64,000 bases of DNA from contig NZ_CP043869.1 in assembly GCF_008630635.1 (NCBI RefSeq), positions 1,984,001 to 2,048,000 of the forward strand, given 5' to 3'. Both the position numbers and the translations under genes were made by a program. The notes beneath the pieces were generated by a model. That model saw only the letters and a list, made by a program, of their open reading frames with translations. It was not told the DNA's origin and made no database searches. This stretch comes from Neptunomonas concharum (GTDB lineage: Bacteria; Pseudomonadota; Gammaproteobacteria; Pseudomonadales; Balneatricaceae). Positions 8,425 through 17,683 of this stretch are shown piece by piece; within the stretch, counting starts at the first letter, position 1; each line of letters begins with the position of its first letter.

Positions 8425-9774
8425 TTATTCATAGTTGTGTTTTGACAATAGAGAATAATTGGCAAGAGTGTTACCACCGTTCAATGTTCCATTCTCGAAA
8501 GTTGTTAGTCTAAAGCCTAAAATATAGGGGCTAGCGTGAAACCACGTTACATTACTCACAGGATTGACGATAACACCATTCAGATGCTCCACATACTCAG
8601 AAGCAGAATTAGTAACGATAGGCCTAGAGCTATCAAAGGATAAAACATTTACTGCGTTACAAAGGTTGAGAGAAATACTCTCTTCTGGAGCGGGCGGTCT
8701 AGGTGTATACTCTAGATCCTCAAAAAAGATATTTTCAGATTGTACCCCATTACCAGTACTGAAAAACGTATGAGGCGATGCCAGCCTACCACTTATAACA
8801 GAAGGGTCGTCTTCTTTAGGTGTCGCATAAAAGCTATCACAGTATTTCGTCTTTCCATTAGATGCTAACTCGAAAGGTTTATAATTAGCATATCCAGCTA
8901 GCGGATATGTTATTACCCAGTCTGTTTTTGCATTTATCTCATCCAGAACGACGACCTCATTACTGATATCACCTTCTTCCAAAGCTCCGATTACAGCCCG
9001 AATACCACCTCCATATGTACCTTCTCCACCTTTAACCTGAGATAGATCCAAAATAGTGTTGCTAGCTTTTAGGTGAGGTAAGTCGATTTCTGTATCAATA
9101 AAAGCTGTCGGCAGATACTCAGAAGCAAGGCCTTTTCCTACATTCACCAAATTTGCTTTACCTTGCATCTCCGGTCGCCCACGGGATAAAAGCACTCCAC
9201 TTGATGAATCCGAAGCCCATAAGCCAGACCTCCATGAGTTCATGAAATCATCGCAATCAGAATCCTTTTCCCAACCAGACTCTCCATATAAATCCAGATA
9301 ATTATTCGTGACATAGAGCTCTATACTTCCCAAGCTATTCTCAAGAACAAACTCTGTACCAACTCCACCGTAATGAGCTAAAGCAATGTTTTTATTACCG
9401 TCAATTAAGCATGTACCTTCAGCTACTCTGAGTATGGATTTACCTTCAGCATTGGCACTGATACTTGCCCTAAAGTTTTCATAGCTTTTCAAGTAAATAT
9501 TGAATGCTTCTGTTACTTCCCCCGTTTCTGGGCTACGCACCTTCATGTGCAAAATCGGTGAGAGTCCGCGAGAATGTCTATCCGTATCACCTAAGACATT
9601 AATATAGGTATCCCAACCATTTTCAGTCGTATAAAAGGGAAAAATCAGAACGCTTCCTTTGCCGTTTTCTGATAGCTTTACTGGTGTAGGGTCATATGCT
9701 CCCCAAGCAGGAAATGTTAGAAACAGAAGTGTCCCAATGATATTTTTGACAATCCATTTCTGGAAGTTGCTCAT
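8425..9774 (-). CDS. Large exported protein of unknown function
   Basis: 449-residue protein with an N-terminal signal (IIGTLLFLTFPAWG, mature start near AYDPTP). The body is rich in beta-type segments and contains SVLIFPFYTTENGWDTYINVLGD, a motif I associate with a family of uncharacterised secreted proteins in marine gammaproteobacteria. Cysteines (GTCLIDG, DSDCDDF, TKYCDSF, LNLCNAV) are spaced so that periplasmic or surface disulfides are possible. No catalytic motif was recognised. It is the first gene of the accessory patch downstream of the tRNA. Confidence 0.65.
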   Translation of the reverse strand: MSNFQKWIVKNIIGTLLFLTFPAWGAYDPTPVKLSENGKGSVLIFPFYTTENGWDTYINVLGDTDRHSRGLSPILHMKVRSPETGEVTEAFNIYLKSYENFRASISANAEGKSILRVAEGTCLIDGNKNIALAHYGGVGTEFVLENSLGSIELYVTNNYLDLYGESGWEKDSDCDDFMNSWRSGLWASDSSSGVLLSRGRPEMQGKANLVNVGKGLASEYLPTAFIDTEIDLPHLKASNTILDLSQVKGGEGTYGGGIRAVIGALEEGDISNEVVVLDEINAKTDWVITYPLAGYANYKPFELASNGKTKYCDSFYATPKEDDPSVISGRLASPHTFFSTGNGVQSENIFFEDLEYTPRPPAPEESISLNLCNAVNVLSFDSSRPIVTNSASEYVEHLNGVIVNPVSNVTWFHASPYILGFRLTTFENGTLNGGNTLANYSLLSKHNYE

Positions 9775-10266
9775 GTTAAGTTCCTTCTAGTATTGAGAGC
9801 ATTAACTCTTACAGGCCAGCCTTATAAATCTGGAGACAATATAGCTTATATGAATCGTCGATGAAACACCTCAGAGCATTAGTAACTGCTAACAAGCAGA
9901 ATCACAAGGCAAGCCCTAACAGGAAGTAATAGAGCATTAAGGGAAGCTTAGAAACATAAACTGGATCGCAAACTTTTCAAAGAAGTAAACAGATGGCTAG
10001 CTGATTCTGATATGTACTTGAAGGAAGGAACGAGCATTGATGCATAACGAGGCTTGATACACATAGCGAATTACTTAAATGCCTAGTAACCACGAAATTT
10101 GCTTTTATTTGAGTGCTCTGAGTTTTGAAATAGCAAAAGGCCCAAGAAAGATCCAATATTACACACATAAAAGCGGTTATATGGTCACTATGATCATGGT
10201 TACTAGGCTGAAGGCCACGCAACTACAAGGAATGTGGTACAGAGTGGTCAGTATAAAGTGCCGAAA
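9775..10266. other. Gap beside tRNA-Arg holding a transposase fossil
   Basis: About 490 bases with no intact gene, lying between the 3' end of tRNA-Arg and the secreted-protein gene. The only recognisable content is an IS5-type transposase remnant at about 9943-10050. I saw no integrase and no duplicate of the tRNA 3' end. Confidence 0.5.
9943..10050 (+). pseudogene. IS5-family transposase remnant
   Basis: Reading from 9961 gives LDRKLFKEVNRWLADSDMYL followed by KEGTSIDA and a stop. This matches the segment of IS5-type transposases that runs from the LFxxVNxxL helix into the EGTxVDATI motif. Upstream codons in the same frame (E-A-stop-K-H-K) preserve the preceding KHK while carrying a nonsense codon. 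No inverted ends or other parts of the element were found, so it is an old, heavily deleted copy. Confidence 0.6.
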
Positions 10267-10343
10267 TGGCGGGGCTAGCAGGATTCGAACCCGCGACCGT
10301 CCGCTTAGAAGGCGGATGCTCTATCCAACTGAGCTATAGCCCC
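10267..10343 (-). tRNA. tRNA-Arg (anticodon TCT)
   Basis: Folds as a standard cloverleaf of 77 nt: acceptor GGGGCTA/TAGCCCC, D-arm GCTC/GAGC, anticodon stem TCCGC/GCGGA with loop CTTCTAA (anticodon TCT), and T-arm GCGGG-TTCGAAT-CCTGC. The 3' CCA is encoded (10267-10269). It decodes AGA. The 3' end points toward the accessory patch at 5-10 kb, the side on which tRNA-targeting elements normally insert. Confidence 0.97.
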
Positions 10344-10573
10344 ATATAGGGAATTTTAAGACCTTTATAAGGCCCTGCTGCTGAACCGAGATTCAAAGGC
10401 CTCATAAAGGAGGGCGTATCCTAAAGCAGGGTATAAAAAGCGTCAACCGCTTTTTTCACTGAGTTTGTAACGAAAGCCTCACTTATTCGCCTAACGGCTA
10501 TTGGCGCAAGGGGCTGAACATGAGAAAATTCGCGCAGTTTTTTCTTAAGCCAGCCTCAGGAATCACCCATAAG

Positions 10574-11425
10574 ATGACCGCACAGATTATTGACGGAAAA
10601 CAGATTGCTGCCGATGTACGTCGCCAGGTAGCTGCTCGTATTGAAACTCGCATCTCCCAAGGGAAGCGCGCTCCGTCTCTGGCTGTGGTTATTGTCGGCA
10701 ATGATCCCGCTTCTCACGTTTATGTACGCAATAAAAAAAATGCCTGTAAAGAGGTGGGTATTGAGTCGATCTCTTATGATCTTCCTGAAACTACGACGCA
10801 GCAAGAACTGCTCAATTTGGTCGATGAGCTGAACCATAAAACTGATATTGACGGTATCCTTGTCCAATTGCCGCTACCTGCAGGTTTAGATGGTAACGAG
10901 ATTCTTGAACGCATCAAACCAAGCAAAGATGTCGATGGTTTCCATGCATTCAACTTAGGGCGCTTAGCACAACGTATGCCGGTACTACGCCCTTGTACGC
11001 CTAAAGGCGTGATGAAACTGCTAGAGTCCACAGGTGTAGATCTTCATGGTCAAGAAGCGGTTGTGGTGGGTGCTTCCAATATCGTTGGCCGCCCTATGTC
11101 CCTTGAGCTTTTGCTGGCCGGTAGCACCGTTACTACCACTCATCGTTTTACCCGCGACTTAGCTTTCCATGTTAAGCGTGCTGATATTGTCGTGGTTGGG
11201 GTAGGCAAGCCCAATCTGGTTAAAGGCGAGTGGATTAAGGAAGGGGCGATTGTTATTGATGTGGGGATCAACCGTATGGATGATGGTCGCTTGGTCGGTG
11301 ATGTAGGCTACGATGAAGCAGTTGAGCGCGCTGGATGGATTACGCCCGTACCGGGCGGTGTTGGACCAATGACGGTTGCTTGCTTAATGGAGAACACATT
11401 AGAAGCTGCCGAGATGAAAGACTAA
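10574..11425 (+). CDS. folD: Bifunctional methylenetetrahydrofolate dehydrogenase/cyclohydrolase
   Basis: Interconverts 5,10-methylene-, methenyl- and 10-formyl-tetrahydrofolate using NADP, supplying one-carbon units for purines and formyl-Met. From ATG 10574 the protein is 283 residues, the usual FolD size; the frame is open 18 codons further up but those lack similarity. Motifs visible: [17 protein letters not shown] (catalytic Lys region), ILVQLPLP, and the nucleotide-binding [13 protein letters not shown] with VTTTH. The end reads [17 protein letters not shown] strong terminator follows. Confidence 0.96.
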   Translation: MTAQIIDGKQIAADVRRQVAARIETRISQGKRAPSLAVVIVGNDPASHVYVRNKKNACKEVGIESISYDLPETTTQQELLNLVDELNHKTDIDGILVQLPLPAGLDGNEILERIKPSKDVDGFHAFNLGRLAQRMPVLRPCTPKGVMKLLESTGVDLHGQEAVVVGASNIVGRPMSLELLLAGSTVTTTHRFTRDLAFHVKRADIVVVGVGKPNLVKGEWIKEGAIVIDVGINRMDDGRLVGDVGYDEAVERAGWITPVPGGVGPMTVACLMENTLEAAEMKD

Positions 11426-11448
11426 CGCCTTATATCAGGCCAACCCAT

Positions 11449-11477
11449 AAAAAAAGCGAGCTACGGCTCGCTTTTTT
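11449..11477. terminator. Bidirectional rho-independent terminator between folD and cysS
   Basis: GCGAGC-TACG-GCTCGC stem-loop (11456-11471) flanked by an A-run on the left and six T on the right, so it can end the convergent folD and cysS transcripts. Confidence 0.9.
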
Positions 11478-11491
11478 GGTGCAAGCATTGA

Positions 11492-12886
11492 TTAGCCTTC
11501 ACGATACCAAGTTGTACCTTCTCGGCTATCTTTGAGAATAACACCCCGCTCTGCCAGACGCTCACGAATAAGATCCGCCTGTGCGAAATCTTTGGTCGCT
11601 TTCGCCTCGACACGCTCAGCAATCATTTGCTCAATCACTTCGGCCGTTAGCTCGCCCTCTTTGGCATCGCCTTTCAGGAAAGCATCAGGCTCTTGTTGCA
11701 ACAAACCAATAATACCGGCCAATTCAACCAGCTTAGCCGCCAGTGCCGAAGCTTGTTGTGGGGTTGTTTGCTTGCACTTGTTTAGCTCGTTGACCAGTTC
11801 AAACAGAACAGAAATCGCTTTAGGCGTATTGAAATCATCATCCATGGCGGCAAAGAATGCTTGCTCTATCTCATCCACAAGTGGGTGTTGAGCCGTCGCG
11901 TTGAGTTCAACCCCCACCAGCGCTTGATAGAAACGTTCCAGCATCACCCTAGCTTCTTTCAGGCTGTCTTCGCTGTAGTCAATATAGCTACGATAATGAA
12001 CCCGTGCTAAAAAGAAACGCACCACTTCTGCGTTGTATTTTTCAAGCACATCTCGGATGGTAAAAAAGTTACCCAGTGATTTAGACATCTTTTCACTGTT
12101 TACCCTAACCGGCCCCGCATGCATCCAGGTATTCACATAAGTACAACCATTGGCCGCTTCCGATTGAGCAATTTCATTTTCATGGTGCGGAAAAGGTAGA
12201 TCAGGGCCACCGCCATGAATATCAAAGGTATCGCCTAGGCAGCATTTGGACATAGCCGAACATTCGATATGCCAGCCAGGGCGTCCAGCACCCCAAGGAG
12301 AATCCCAACTGACTTCACCTGCTTTGGCGCTTTTCCATAGTACGAAGTCCAACGGACTTTCTTTGGCTTCTTCTACTTCGATACGTGCGCCCGAGCGTAG
12401 TTCTTCGATATTTTTGTTGGTCAGTTTGCCGTACGTGGCGAACTTCTCCACACGGTAGTAAACATCGCCATTGGCAGCTGGGTAGGCATAACCTTTTTCG
12501 ATCAGGGTTTGCACCATGGTGATAATATCATCGATATGGGCAGTTGCTCGTGGCTCCAAATCAGGACGCAACACGCTCAGTCTATCCTCATCTTCATGCA
12601 TTGCCGTAATCATGCGCTCAGTTAGCTGATCAACCGGCTCGTTGTTCTCATTAGCACGCTTGATGATTTTATCATCAACATCCGTGATATTTCGCACATA
12701 CTTTACATTCCAGCCACGTGCCCGTAGATAACGGGTAATTACGTCAAAACACACCATGACTCGCGCATGTCCGATATGACAGTAGTCATAAACGGTGATA
12801 CCACAAACATACATATTGATATGCCCTGGTTGCAGCGGTTCAAAAGGAGCTTTCTTCTTCGTAAGTGTGTTGTAAATCTGGAGCAT
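11492..12886 (-). CDS. cysS: Cysteinyl-tRNA synthetase
   Basis: Charges tRNA-Cys with cysteine. From ATG 12886 it is 464 residues, close to the E. coli enzyme; the open frame extends 27 codons upstream without similarity. Class I signatures are present: HIGHAR near residue 37 and KMSKSLGN near 267. Zinc ligands expected for CysRS are visible in NMYVCGIT, WHIECSAMS and HHENEIAQSE. Convergent with folD. Confidence 0.97.
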   Translation of the reverse strand: MLQIYNTLTKKKAPFEPLQPGHINMYVCGITVYDYCHIGHARVMVCFDVITRYLRARGWNVKYVRNITDVDDKIIKRANENNEPVDQLTERMITAMHEDEDRLSVLRPDLEPRATAHIDDIITMVQTLIEKGYAYPAANGDVYYRVEKFATYGKLTNKNIEELRSGARIEVEEAKESPLDFVLWKSAKAGEVSWDSPWGAGRPGWHIECSAMSKCCLGDTFDIHGGGPDLPFPHHENEIAQSEAANGCTYVNTWMHAGPVRVNSEKMSKSLGNFFTIRDVLEKYNAEVVRFFLARVHYRSYIDYSEDSLKEARVMLERFYQALVGVELNATAQHPLVDEIEQAFFAAMDDDFNTPKAISVLFELVNELNKCKQTTPQQASALAAKLVELAGIIGLLQQEPDAFLKGDAKEGELTAEVIEQMIAERVEAKATKDFAQADLIRERLAERGVILKDSREGTTWYREG

Positions 12887-12997
12887 AAGCTGCCGATCTC
12901 TTTCCTGAATAGATAAAATTGACCTGTCCGACGCATTCGGAAGGGCGAATATTATAGTAGAAATCATCCACGAAGTGGGGGATTTATCCTGCCCTTT

Positions 12998-13897
12998 TTA
13001 TGGCGTCTGCGTTAAAACAATCCTCGCCACTTGTTGTTTTCCAAGAGGGCTATCTTCGGATGTAACCAGCAAGCTACTGCTACTTTCCCATGACACCGCT
13101 TCCCACTGCCCGTATGGCAAAAGCAAATGATAACGCGCGCTCTGCCAATCCAAGATCCCCTCTTTTACATCAACAAGCCAGACAAAAGATTGCCCAAACA
13201 CACTGGCTTTTTTATACCCTAACAGGGCTAACTTACCAGTAGCTGAGTGGTAATCTGCCGCTGTAATCAAGCCATTGACGGGCAATGTCATTGTTGGTGC
13301 AACGATCTGCGAGCGCGTTTTAGGATCTAATATATAAAGCCGCGACTTTAGGTCCCCACGATTCTTGGTAAATACCCATATTTGCCCATCTACGAGCGTT
13401 ACTGCTTCACAGTCGAAATTATTTTCTTCAGGCTTTGGATAAGAGGGACGATCATCATAACTATAGATAAGCTTATCGAATGTAACATCCCCTTTATTAT
13501 CTGCGCTTTCGAGGTCAGCCCACGCAACACGATAGATCTGCAGCACACGTCGATGGCTCAGGTTACTGCCGCAATCTGCCACATAAAGTAATTGCTCATC
13601 CTGTGCCAGTGACTCCCAATCGATATTTTCAGCACCTTTCAGATCGACCCGTTTACTAAACTCATAAGTTTGCTCATCAAAGGCATAAACAGACGCTTTC
13701 CCACCGCTGTCATTGATGGTCCATAGATAACCACCATGGCGCGCTAAACCGGAGGTTTCATCCACTTTTTTCGGCCAGTAGCGCAACGTTTCAACGTTAT
13801 AGATTTCACCTTGCGTTTGCTCAGCCCCCGATGAGACTGCACACCCTGCAAATATAAAAGGAGCTACGAGTAAAACTGTAAGTGTCCGAAACATCAT
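12998..13897 (-). CDS. Lipoprotein, probable beta-propeller, function unknown
   Basis: 299 residues with a lipoprotein signal ending IFAGC (Phe at -3 is slightly atypical). The mature protein has repeated strand-turn units such as GYLWTINDSGGKASVYAF, LLYVADCGSN and GQIWVFTKNRG, suggesting a beta-propeller. DETSGLA near the start is common in such conserved hypothetical proteins. No enzyme motif was seen. Diverges from the GT39 gene. Confidence 0.65.
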   Translation of the reverse strand: MMFRTLTVLLVAPFIFAGCAVSSGAEQTQGEIYNVETLRYWPKKVDETSGLARHGGYLWTINDSGGKASVYAFDEQTYEFSKRVDLKGAENIDWESLAQDEQLLYVADCGSNLSHRRVLQIYRVAWADLESADNKGDVTFDKLIYSYDDRPSYPKPEENNFDCEAVTLVDGQIWVFTKNRGDLKSRLYILDPKTRSQIVAPTMTLPVNGLITAADYHSATGKLALLGYKKASVFGQSFVWLVDVKEGILDWQSARYHLLLPYGQWEAVSWESSSSLLVTSEDSPLGKQQVARIVLTQTP

Positions 13898-13958
13898 ACG
13901 ACCGCCAACAAACCGTAAAAAGAAGTTAACCTCTACACCAAAACGCCATCTGATATGG

Positions 13959-13967
13959 TGCTATAAT
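13959..13967 (+). promoter_or_regulatory. Extended -10 promoter ahead of the GT39 gene
   Basis: TGC-TATAAT is a perfect extended -10 element about 40 bases upstream of the start at 14007. No good -35 was seen at 17 bases, which extended -10 promoters tolerate. Confidence 0.5.
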
Positions 13968-14006
13968 GCCGAACCATTTTTACACAGAAGAGACGCTTAA
14001 AACAGT

Positions 14007-15506
14007 ATGTCCCATTCGACTCTGGCACAGGATAAAATGCCTACAGCTTTCGCACTGTTTAGTGGTCGCAATCTGGCTTTTTTCTTGATTGCGATTACCT
14101 TATATCGAATCCTGTCACTCATGCAGCCTCAGGTCTCTCTATTTTACGATGAAGCCTATTATTATCACTGGTCGCTAAACCTTGACTGGGGCTACTACTC
14201 AAAACCACCCATGGTTGCATGGGTCATCGCACTGTTTACTAACCTGTTCGGGCATAGCGATGTTGCTGTCAAAATGGGTGCTCCGATTTTATATAGCGCC
14301 ACCGCCGGTATTCTTTTCTTCATTGGTAGACGACTATGGAGCACGGCTGCGGGTGTAACGGCTGCATGCGTGTTTTCTTCCGTTTTATTGGTTGGCTTTA
14401 ATAGCCTCTTTATTACGACCGATGCACCTTTGTTATTTTTTTGGGCGTTAAGCACGTATCTCTTTATCCGTGCTGTTGACAGCAACCACTGGCAAGACTG
14501 GATAACCCTTGGGGTATCTGTTGGTCTGGGCATGCTCAGTAAGTACACCATGGGCGCCCTACCGATGGGGTTGTTCATTTTTATGGCGCTTTCCCCTAGC
14601 CATCGCCCGCTGCTGTTTACTGCAAAACCTTGGGCGGCTGCACTATTGGCAGGGCTGATTTTCTCCCCTAATATCTATTGGAACTACCTACACGACTTTG
14701 TTACGCTCAGCCACACCTCAGATATCTCCCAACTGGATCGACAACTTTTCCACCCTGACAAATTGGCCGAGTTCGTTTTCAGCCAACTGTTAGTCTACGG
14801 CCCTATTTGGAGTTATTTTTTATTACGTCAATGGTTCAGCAAACATGCACGATCATCCCTACCCCATATAGGCTTGTTGCTTGCGCTCTTTTTGCCGCTC
14901 TTTTTAGTCATTTCTACTCAGGCGTTACTTTCTCGGGCTTTTATTAACTGGGCTGCCCCTTGCATTATTGGCGTTGCGCTGTCTGTTGGTTATTTTTTAA
15001 GCCAACACCCTAAAAAGTTGTTGGTCGGTTTAGCTGTACAGCTACTGTTAGTAAGTACCTTTTATCATTGGCCCTTTATTTTAAATGGGCTAGGTATTGA
15101 ACCCACACGCAAAAACAACGTCTACCAACGGACAGAAGGCTGGCCACAACTAGCACAGCAAATTGCTCCCATTTTAAAGAGCAATCCGGATGCTTTACTC
15201 ACCAGTCCCTCTAGAAAACTATTAGCCTACGTCGGTTTCTACGGCGATAGCGGAGATTTGAGAGTAGCTCGTTGGAACTCAAACCCAGACAGAATTGATG
15301 ATTATTACGATCTTTTTTTCAACCTAAGAACGTATGAAAACCAGCCCCAACAGGCATTTATTGTGATCGACAACATACCAGTTGTACCTGAACGGCTAGC
15401 ACGATTTGATAGCTGCTCTGGTGCAACGCACTTTACACAACCGGTTTTTAAAGATTTAACCCGCGAGCTCTATTTGTATATATGTCGCGGGTTCAAAGGG
15501 TATTAA
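14007..15506 (+). CDS. Glycosyltransferase family 39 (ArnT/PMT-like) membrane protein
   Basis: 499-residue polytopic protein of the dolichyl-/undecaprenyl-phosphate-sugar transferase type, which glycosylates lipid A or proteins in the periplasm. The first periplasmic loop contains FYDEAYYYHWSLNLDWGYYS followed by KPPMVAW, with the Asp-Glu pair typical of the family active site. About ten hydrophobic helices follow. It is separated from the PAP2 phosphatase gene by one base, so the pair probably acts together on an envelope lipid. The sugar and acceptor are unknown. Confidence 0.85.
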   Translation: MSHSTLAQDKMPTAFALFSGRNLAFFLIAITLYRILSLMQPQVSLFYDEAYYYHWSLNLDWGYYSKPPMVAWVIALFTNLFGHSDVAVKMGAPILYSATAGILFFIGRRLWSTAAGVTAACVFSSVLLVGFNSLFITTDAPLLFFWALSTYLFIRAVDSNHWQDWITLGVSVGLGMLSKYTMGALPMGLFIFMALSPSHRPLLFTAKPWAAALLAGLIFSPNIYWNYLHDFVTLSHTSDISQLDRQLFHPDKLAEFVFSQLLVYGPIWSYFLLRQWFSKHARSSLPHIGLLLALFLPLFLVISTQALLSRAFINWAAPCIIGVALSVGYFLSQHPKKLLVGLAVQLLLVSTFYHWPFILNGLGIEPTRKNNVYQRTEGWPQLAQQIAPILKSNPDALLTSPSRKLLAYVGFYGDSGDLRVARWNSNPDRIDDYYDLFFNLRTYENQPQQAFIVIDNIPVVPERLARFDSCSGATHFTQPVFKDLTRELYLYICRGFKGY

Positions 15507-15507
15507 A

Positions 15508-16188
15508 ATGAGTCAGATTGACAAATTATTAAAGCGAACAGACATCCGGTTACTGCTTGCGTGCTACGTGTTTTTTACGCTCTTTTCCGGTATTGATTTG
15601 TGGGTTTCCTCCCTTTTCTACAAACCGGAGCTAGGCTTTTGGTTAGACGATCTTTGGTTCAACCGTTTCATTCACGCAACCTTCGCTAAGATCCATCTGT
15701 TGTGGCTCGTTCTGTTTATTGCTGGTGCGATCTATTATTGGAAGAAAGGGGTCAAAAGCCGCCAAAAAGCATTTGTATTTTTAATCGCGACCATGGTGGT
15801 CGGTCCCGGTTTATTTGTTAATGTTTTCGTAAAAGATAACTCCGTAGGACGCGCTCGCCCCGTACAGATTGAGGAGTTTGGTGGTGAGAATCGCTTCACA
15901 CCAGCCTTTATCTACTCAGGAGCCTGTAAGAAAAATTGTTCCTTTGTCAGCGGGCACTCCGCCATCGGTTTTTATGCCATCGTTTTAGGCTGGGTTTTTA
16001 CCAGCCGCCGCTGGTTCTGGGGAGGCGTCGGCTTAGGCGCCATCATCAGTCTGAGCCGGATGATGGAAGGCGCGCACTTTTTGAGCGACACCGTGTTCGC
16101 ATTTTGGGCCGTGTATTTTTGTACGCTCATTTTAGGTTACTTTTTCAATTACCCATCGCCGTTTAACCGAACATCTGAATCGACATAG
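15508..16188 (+). CDS. PAP2-family membrane phosphatase
   Basis: 226-residue integral membrane protein of the type-2 phosphatidic acid phosphatase family. All three signature motifs are seen: KDNSVGRARP, FVSGHSA and SRMMEGAHFLSD. Relatives dephosphorylate lipid A (LpxE/LpxF), undecaprenyl diphosphate or phosphatidylglycerol phosphate. Tight coupling to the upstream GT39 gene favours lipid A or a carrier lipid; this is inference. Confidence 0.88.
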   Translation: MSQIDKLLKRTDIRLLLACYVFFTLFSGIDLWVSSLFYKPELGFWLDDLWFNRFIHATFAKIHLLWLVLFIAGAIYYWKKGVKSRQKAFVFLIATMVVGPGLFVNVFVKDNSVGRARPVQIEEFGGENRFTPAFIYSGACKKNCSFVSGHSAIGFYAIVLGWVFTSRRWFWGGVGLGAIISLSRMMEGAHFLSDTVFAFWAVYFCTLILGYFFNYPSPFNRTSEST

Positions 16189-16197
16189 CCGAACTCA

Positions 16198-16243
16198 CGC
16201 TTATCCGCTAAGATAGATACATGAAAACCCTTATGGATAAGCG
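16198..16243. repeat. Inverted repeat between the PAP2 and methyltransferase genes
   Basis: CGCTTATCC (16198-16206) and GGATAAGCG (16235-16243) are perfect 9-base inverted arms separated by 28 bases. No T-run follows, so it is not a classic terminator; a transcript stem-loop or regulator site is possible. Confidence 0.4.
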
Positions 16244-16251
16244 ACTCTGCT

Positions 16252-17064
16252 ATGACTTCTATTGATGAGCACTATGGCCACTTTTCGCATTTAGATACTA
16301 TTCTGGATACCATTCAGCAGGCTTACCCTGAAGGCCCCAGTCCATTTCAACTAGCTCCCATTGACCAACTACATATAGGCGGCATTAAAGCGTCAGACAA
16401 ACTACTCAAGCGCATCGATAAGGCGAGTCGTATTCTGGAAATAGGTAGCGGGCTAGGTGGGCTCTCACGACTTTATTATCATAACCAGCACAAAGAAGCA
16501 CTCTATGTGTGTTTAGATATTACCCATCCACTTAATAGACTGAACAGTGCAATTAACCACCTAACAGCGCCACACAGCTCAAGCATTCTTACTGCTGATG
16601 GGCAGTCATTACCGTTTGATTATGACAGTTTTGACTATGTCGTCATGCAGCACAGCCTACTGAATATTCCGGATAAGAAAAAAGCACTACAGGAAATATC
16701 TCGGGTGCTTTCTCCTAATGGACAACTCATCCTGCATGAGGTTTTAAAAGGGGATGATTACGCGAGCATGCGTTTCCCTGTTCCTTGGGCTAGCCAACCG
16801 GATCATTCGCACCTCATAGAAGAGGAAGCGCTGCTATCTCTACTGAAAGAGCAAGGCTTCACTATTGGCTCTATCGAAGACTGGACACAAGAGGCCCTGT
16901 TATGGAGGACACGACAAACAGAGAAAGCGAATAAAGTACAGAAGCCAGCACTGACGCCAGCACTAGTTTTAGGGCCAGACTTCTCAGTGATGGGCAGCAA
17001 TGTGCAGAAAAACCTAGCAGACAATGCCATTCGGATAGTCGAAGTGATAGCTACACCGCGCTAG
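16252..17064 (+). CDS. Class I SAM-dependent methyltransferase
   Basis: 270 residues. The Rossmann motif I reads RILEIGSGLGGLSRLYY near residue 62, with the acidic post-I LCLDIT-like strand, then SLPFDYDSFDYVVMQHSLLNIPDK (motif IV region) and SRVLSPNGQLILHEVLKG, the pattern of UbiE/Coq5-like small-molecule methyltransferases. The substrate cannot be deduced. It lies 63 bases after the PAP2 gene, with an inverted repeat between them. Confidence 0.85.
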   Translation: MTSIDEHYGHFSHLDTILDTIQQAYPEGPSPFQLAPIDQLHIGGIKASDKLLKRIDKASRILEIGSGLGGLSRLYYHNQHKEALYVCLDITHPLNRLNSAINHLTAPHSSSILTADGQSLPFDYDSFDYVVMQHSLLNIPDKKKALQEISRVLSPNGQLILHEVLKGDDYASMRFPVPWASQPDHSHLIEEEALLSLLKEQGFTIGSIEDWTQEALLWRTRQTEKANKVQKPALTPALVLGPDFSVMGSNVQKNLADNAIRIVEVIATPR

Positions 17065-17081
17065 GCAAATATTCAGAAAAT

Positions 17082-17104
17082 GGCTCCTTAGTCACCAAGG
17101 AGCC
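17082..17104. terminator. Hairpin between convergent genes
   Basis: GGCTCCTT-agtcacc-AAGGAGCC, a perfect 8-bp stem. On the minus strand it is followed by ATTTTC, so it may terminate the repeat lipoprotein transcript; the T-run is weak on both sides. Confidence 0.55.
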
Positions 17105-17116
17105 GTATTTGAGAAA

Positions 17117-17683
17117 TTACTCAGCGGTTTTAACTACATCCTTCGCTTGCTCCATCGCTGCCTGAGCGCCTTGCTCCACTCCGGCTTTAGCTTCTGAAGT
17201 CATCTCTGTAGCTGGTGCTGATACCTCTTTGATACCTTCAGCTGCCTTTTCTTTAGCCGATTCTACAACATTGGAGGTCGCTTCTTTTGTCGCTTCCACA
17301 GCGGATGATGCAGCGTCTTTTGCTCCCTCAACGGTATTGGTAGCCGCTTCTTTAGTGGCTTCTATTGCTTCGTTAGCCGCGTCTTTTGCTGCATCGACCG
17401 TTTTAGCTGCTGCATCTTTAGTAGCTGCCATTGCATCAGCAGAGGCATCTTTGGCGCCTTCGACCGCTTTTGTTGCTGCTTCTTTAGCGCTATCAACCGC
17501 TTTGGTCGCGTTCTCTTTAACAGCATCCATTGCCGACTGTGTCGATTCAGATGCTTCTTTCGCTACTTCAGTTGCGGTAGATTGGGTTTCTTCAACGACT
17601 TTTTTAGCATCATCATTGTCGCAACCTGTTAATACAACAGCAGACGCCAGCATAGATGCCACAAGCAGATTGTTGAATTTCAT
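17117..17683 (-). CDS. Alanine-rich repeat lipoprotein (LEA/apolipoprotein-like)
   Basis: 188 residues. A lipoprotein signal ends VVLTGC. From about residue 35 to 155 the protein is made of degenerate 11- and 15-residue units of the type EAATKAVEGAKDA and DAAKDAANEAIEATK, almost free of bulky residues. This predicts one long amphipathic helix, as in LEA proteins and apolipoproteins. A role in desiccation, osmotic or membrane protection, or as an envelope spacer, is plausible but not shown. Confidence 0.7.
   Translation of the reverse strand: MKFNNLLVASMLASAVVLTGCDNDDAKKVVEETQSTATEVAKEASESTQSAMDAVKENATKAVDSAKEAATKAVEGAKDASADAMAATKDAAAKTVDAAKDAANEAIEATKEAATNTVEGAKDAASSAVEATKEATSNVVESAKEKAAEGIKEVSAPATEMTSEAKAGVEQGAQAAMEQAKDVVKTAE

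Noticed and set aside
10055-10061. Another TGATACA copy near the tRNA
   Set aside because: Roughly eight chance copies are expected in 64 kb on both strands; this one is isolated and lies in a transposase fossil region.
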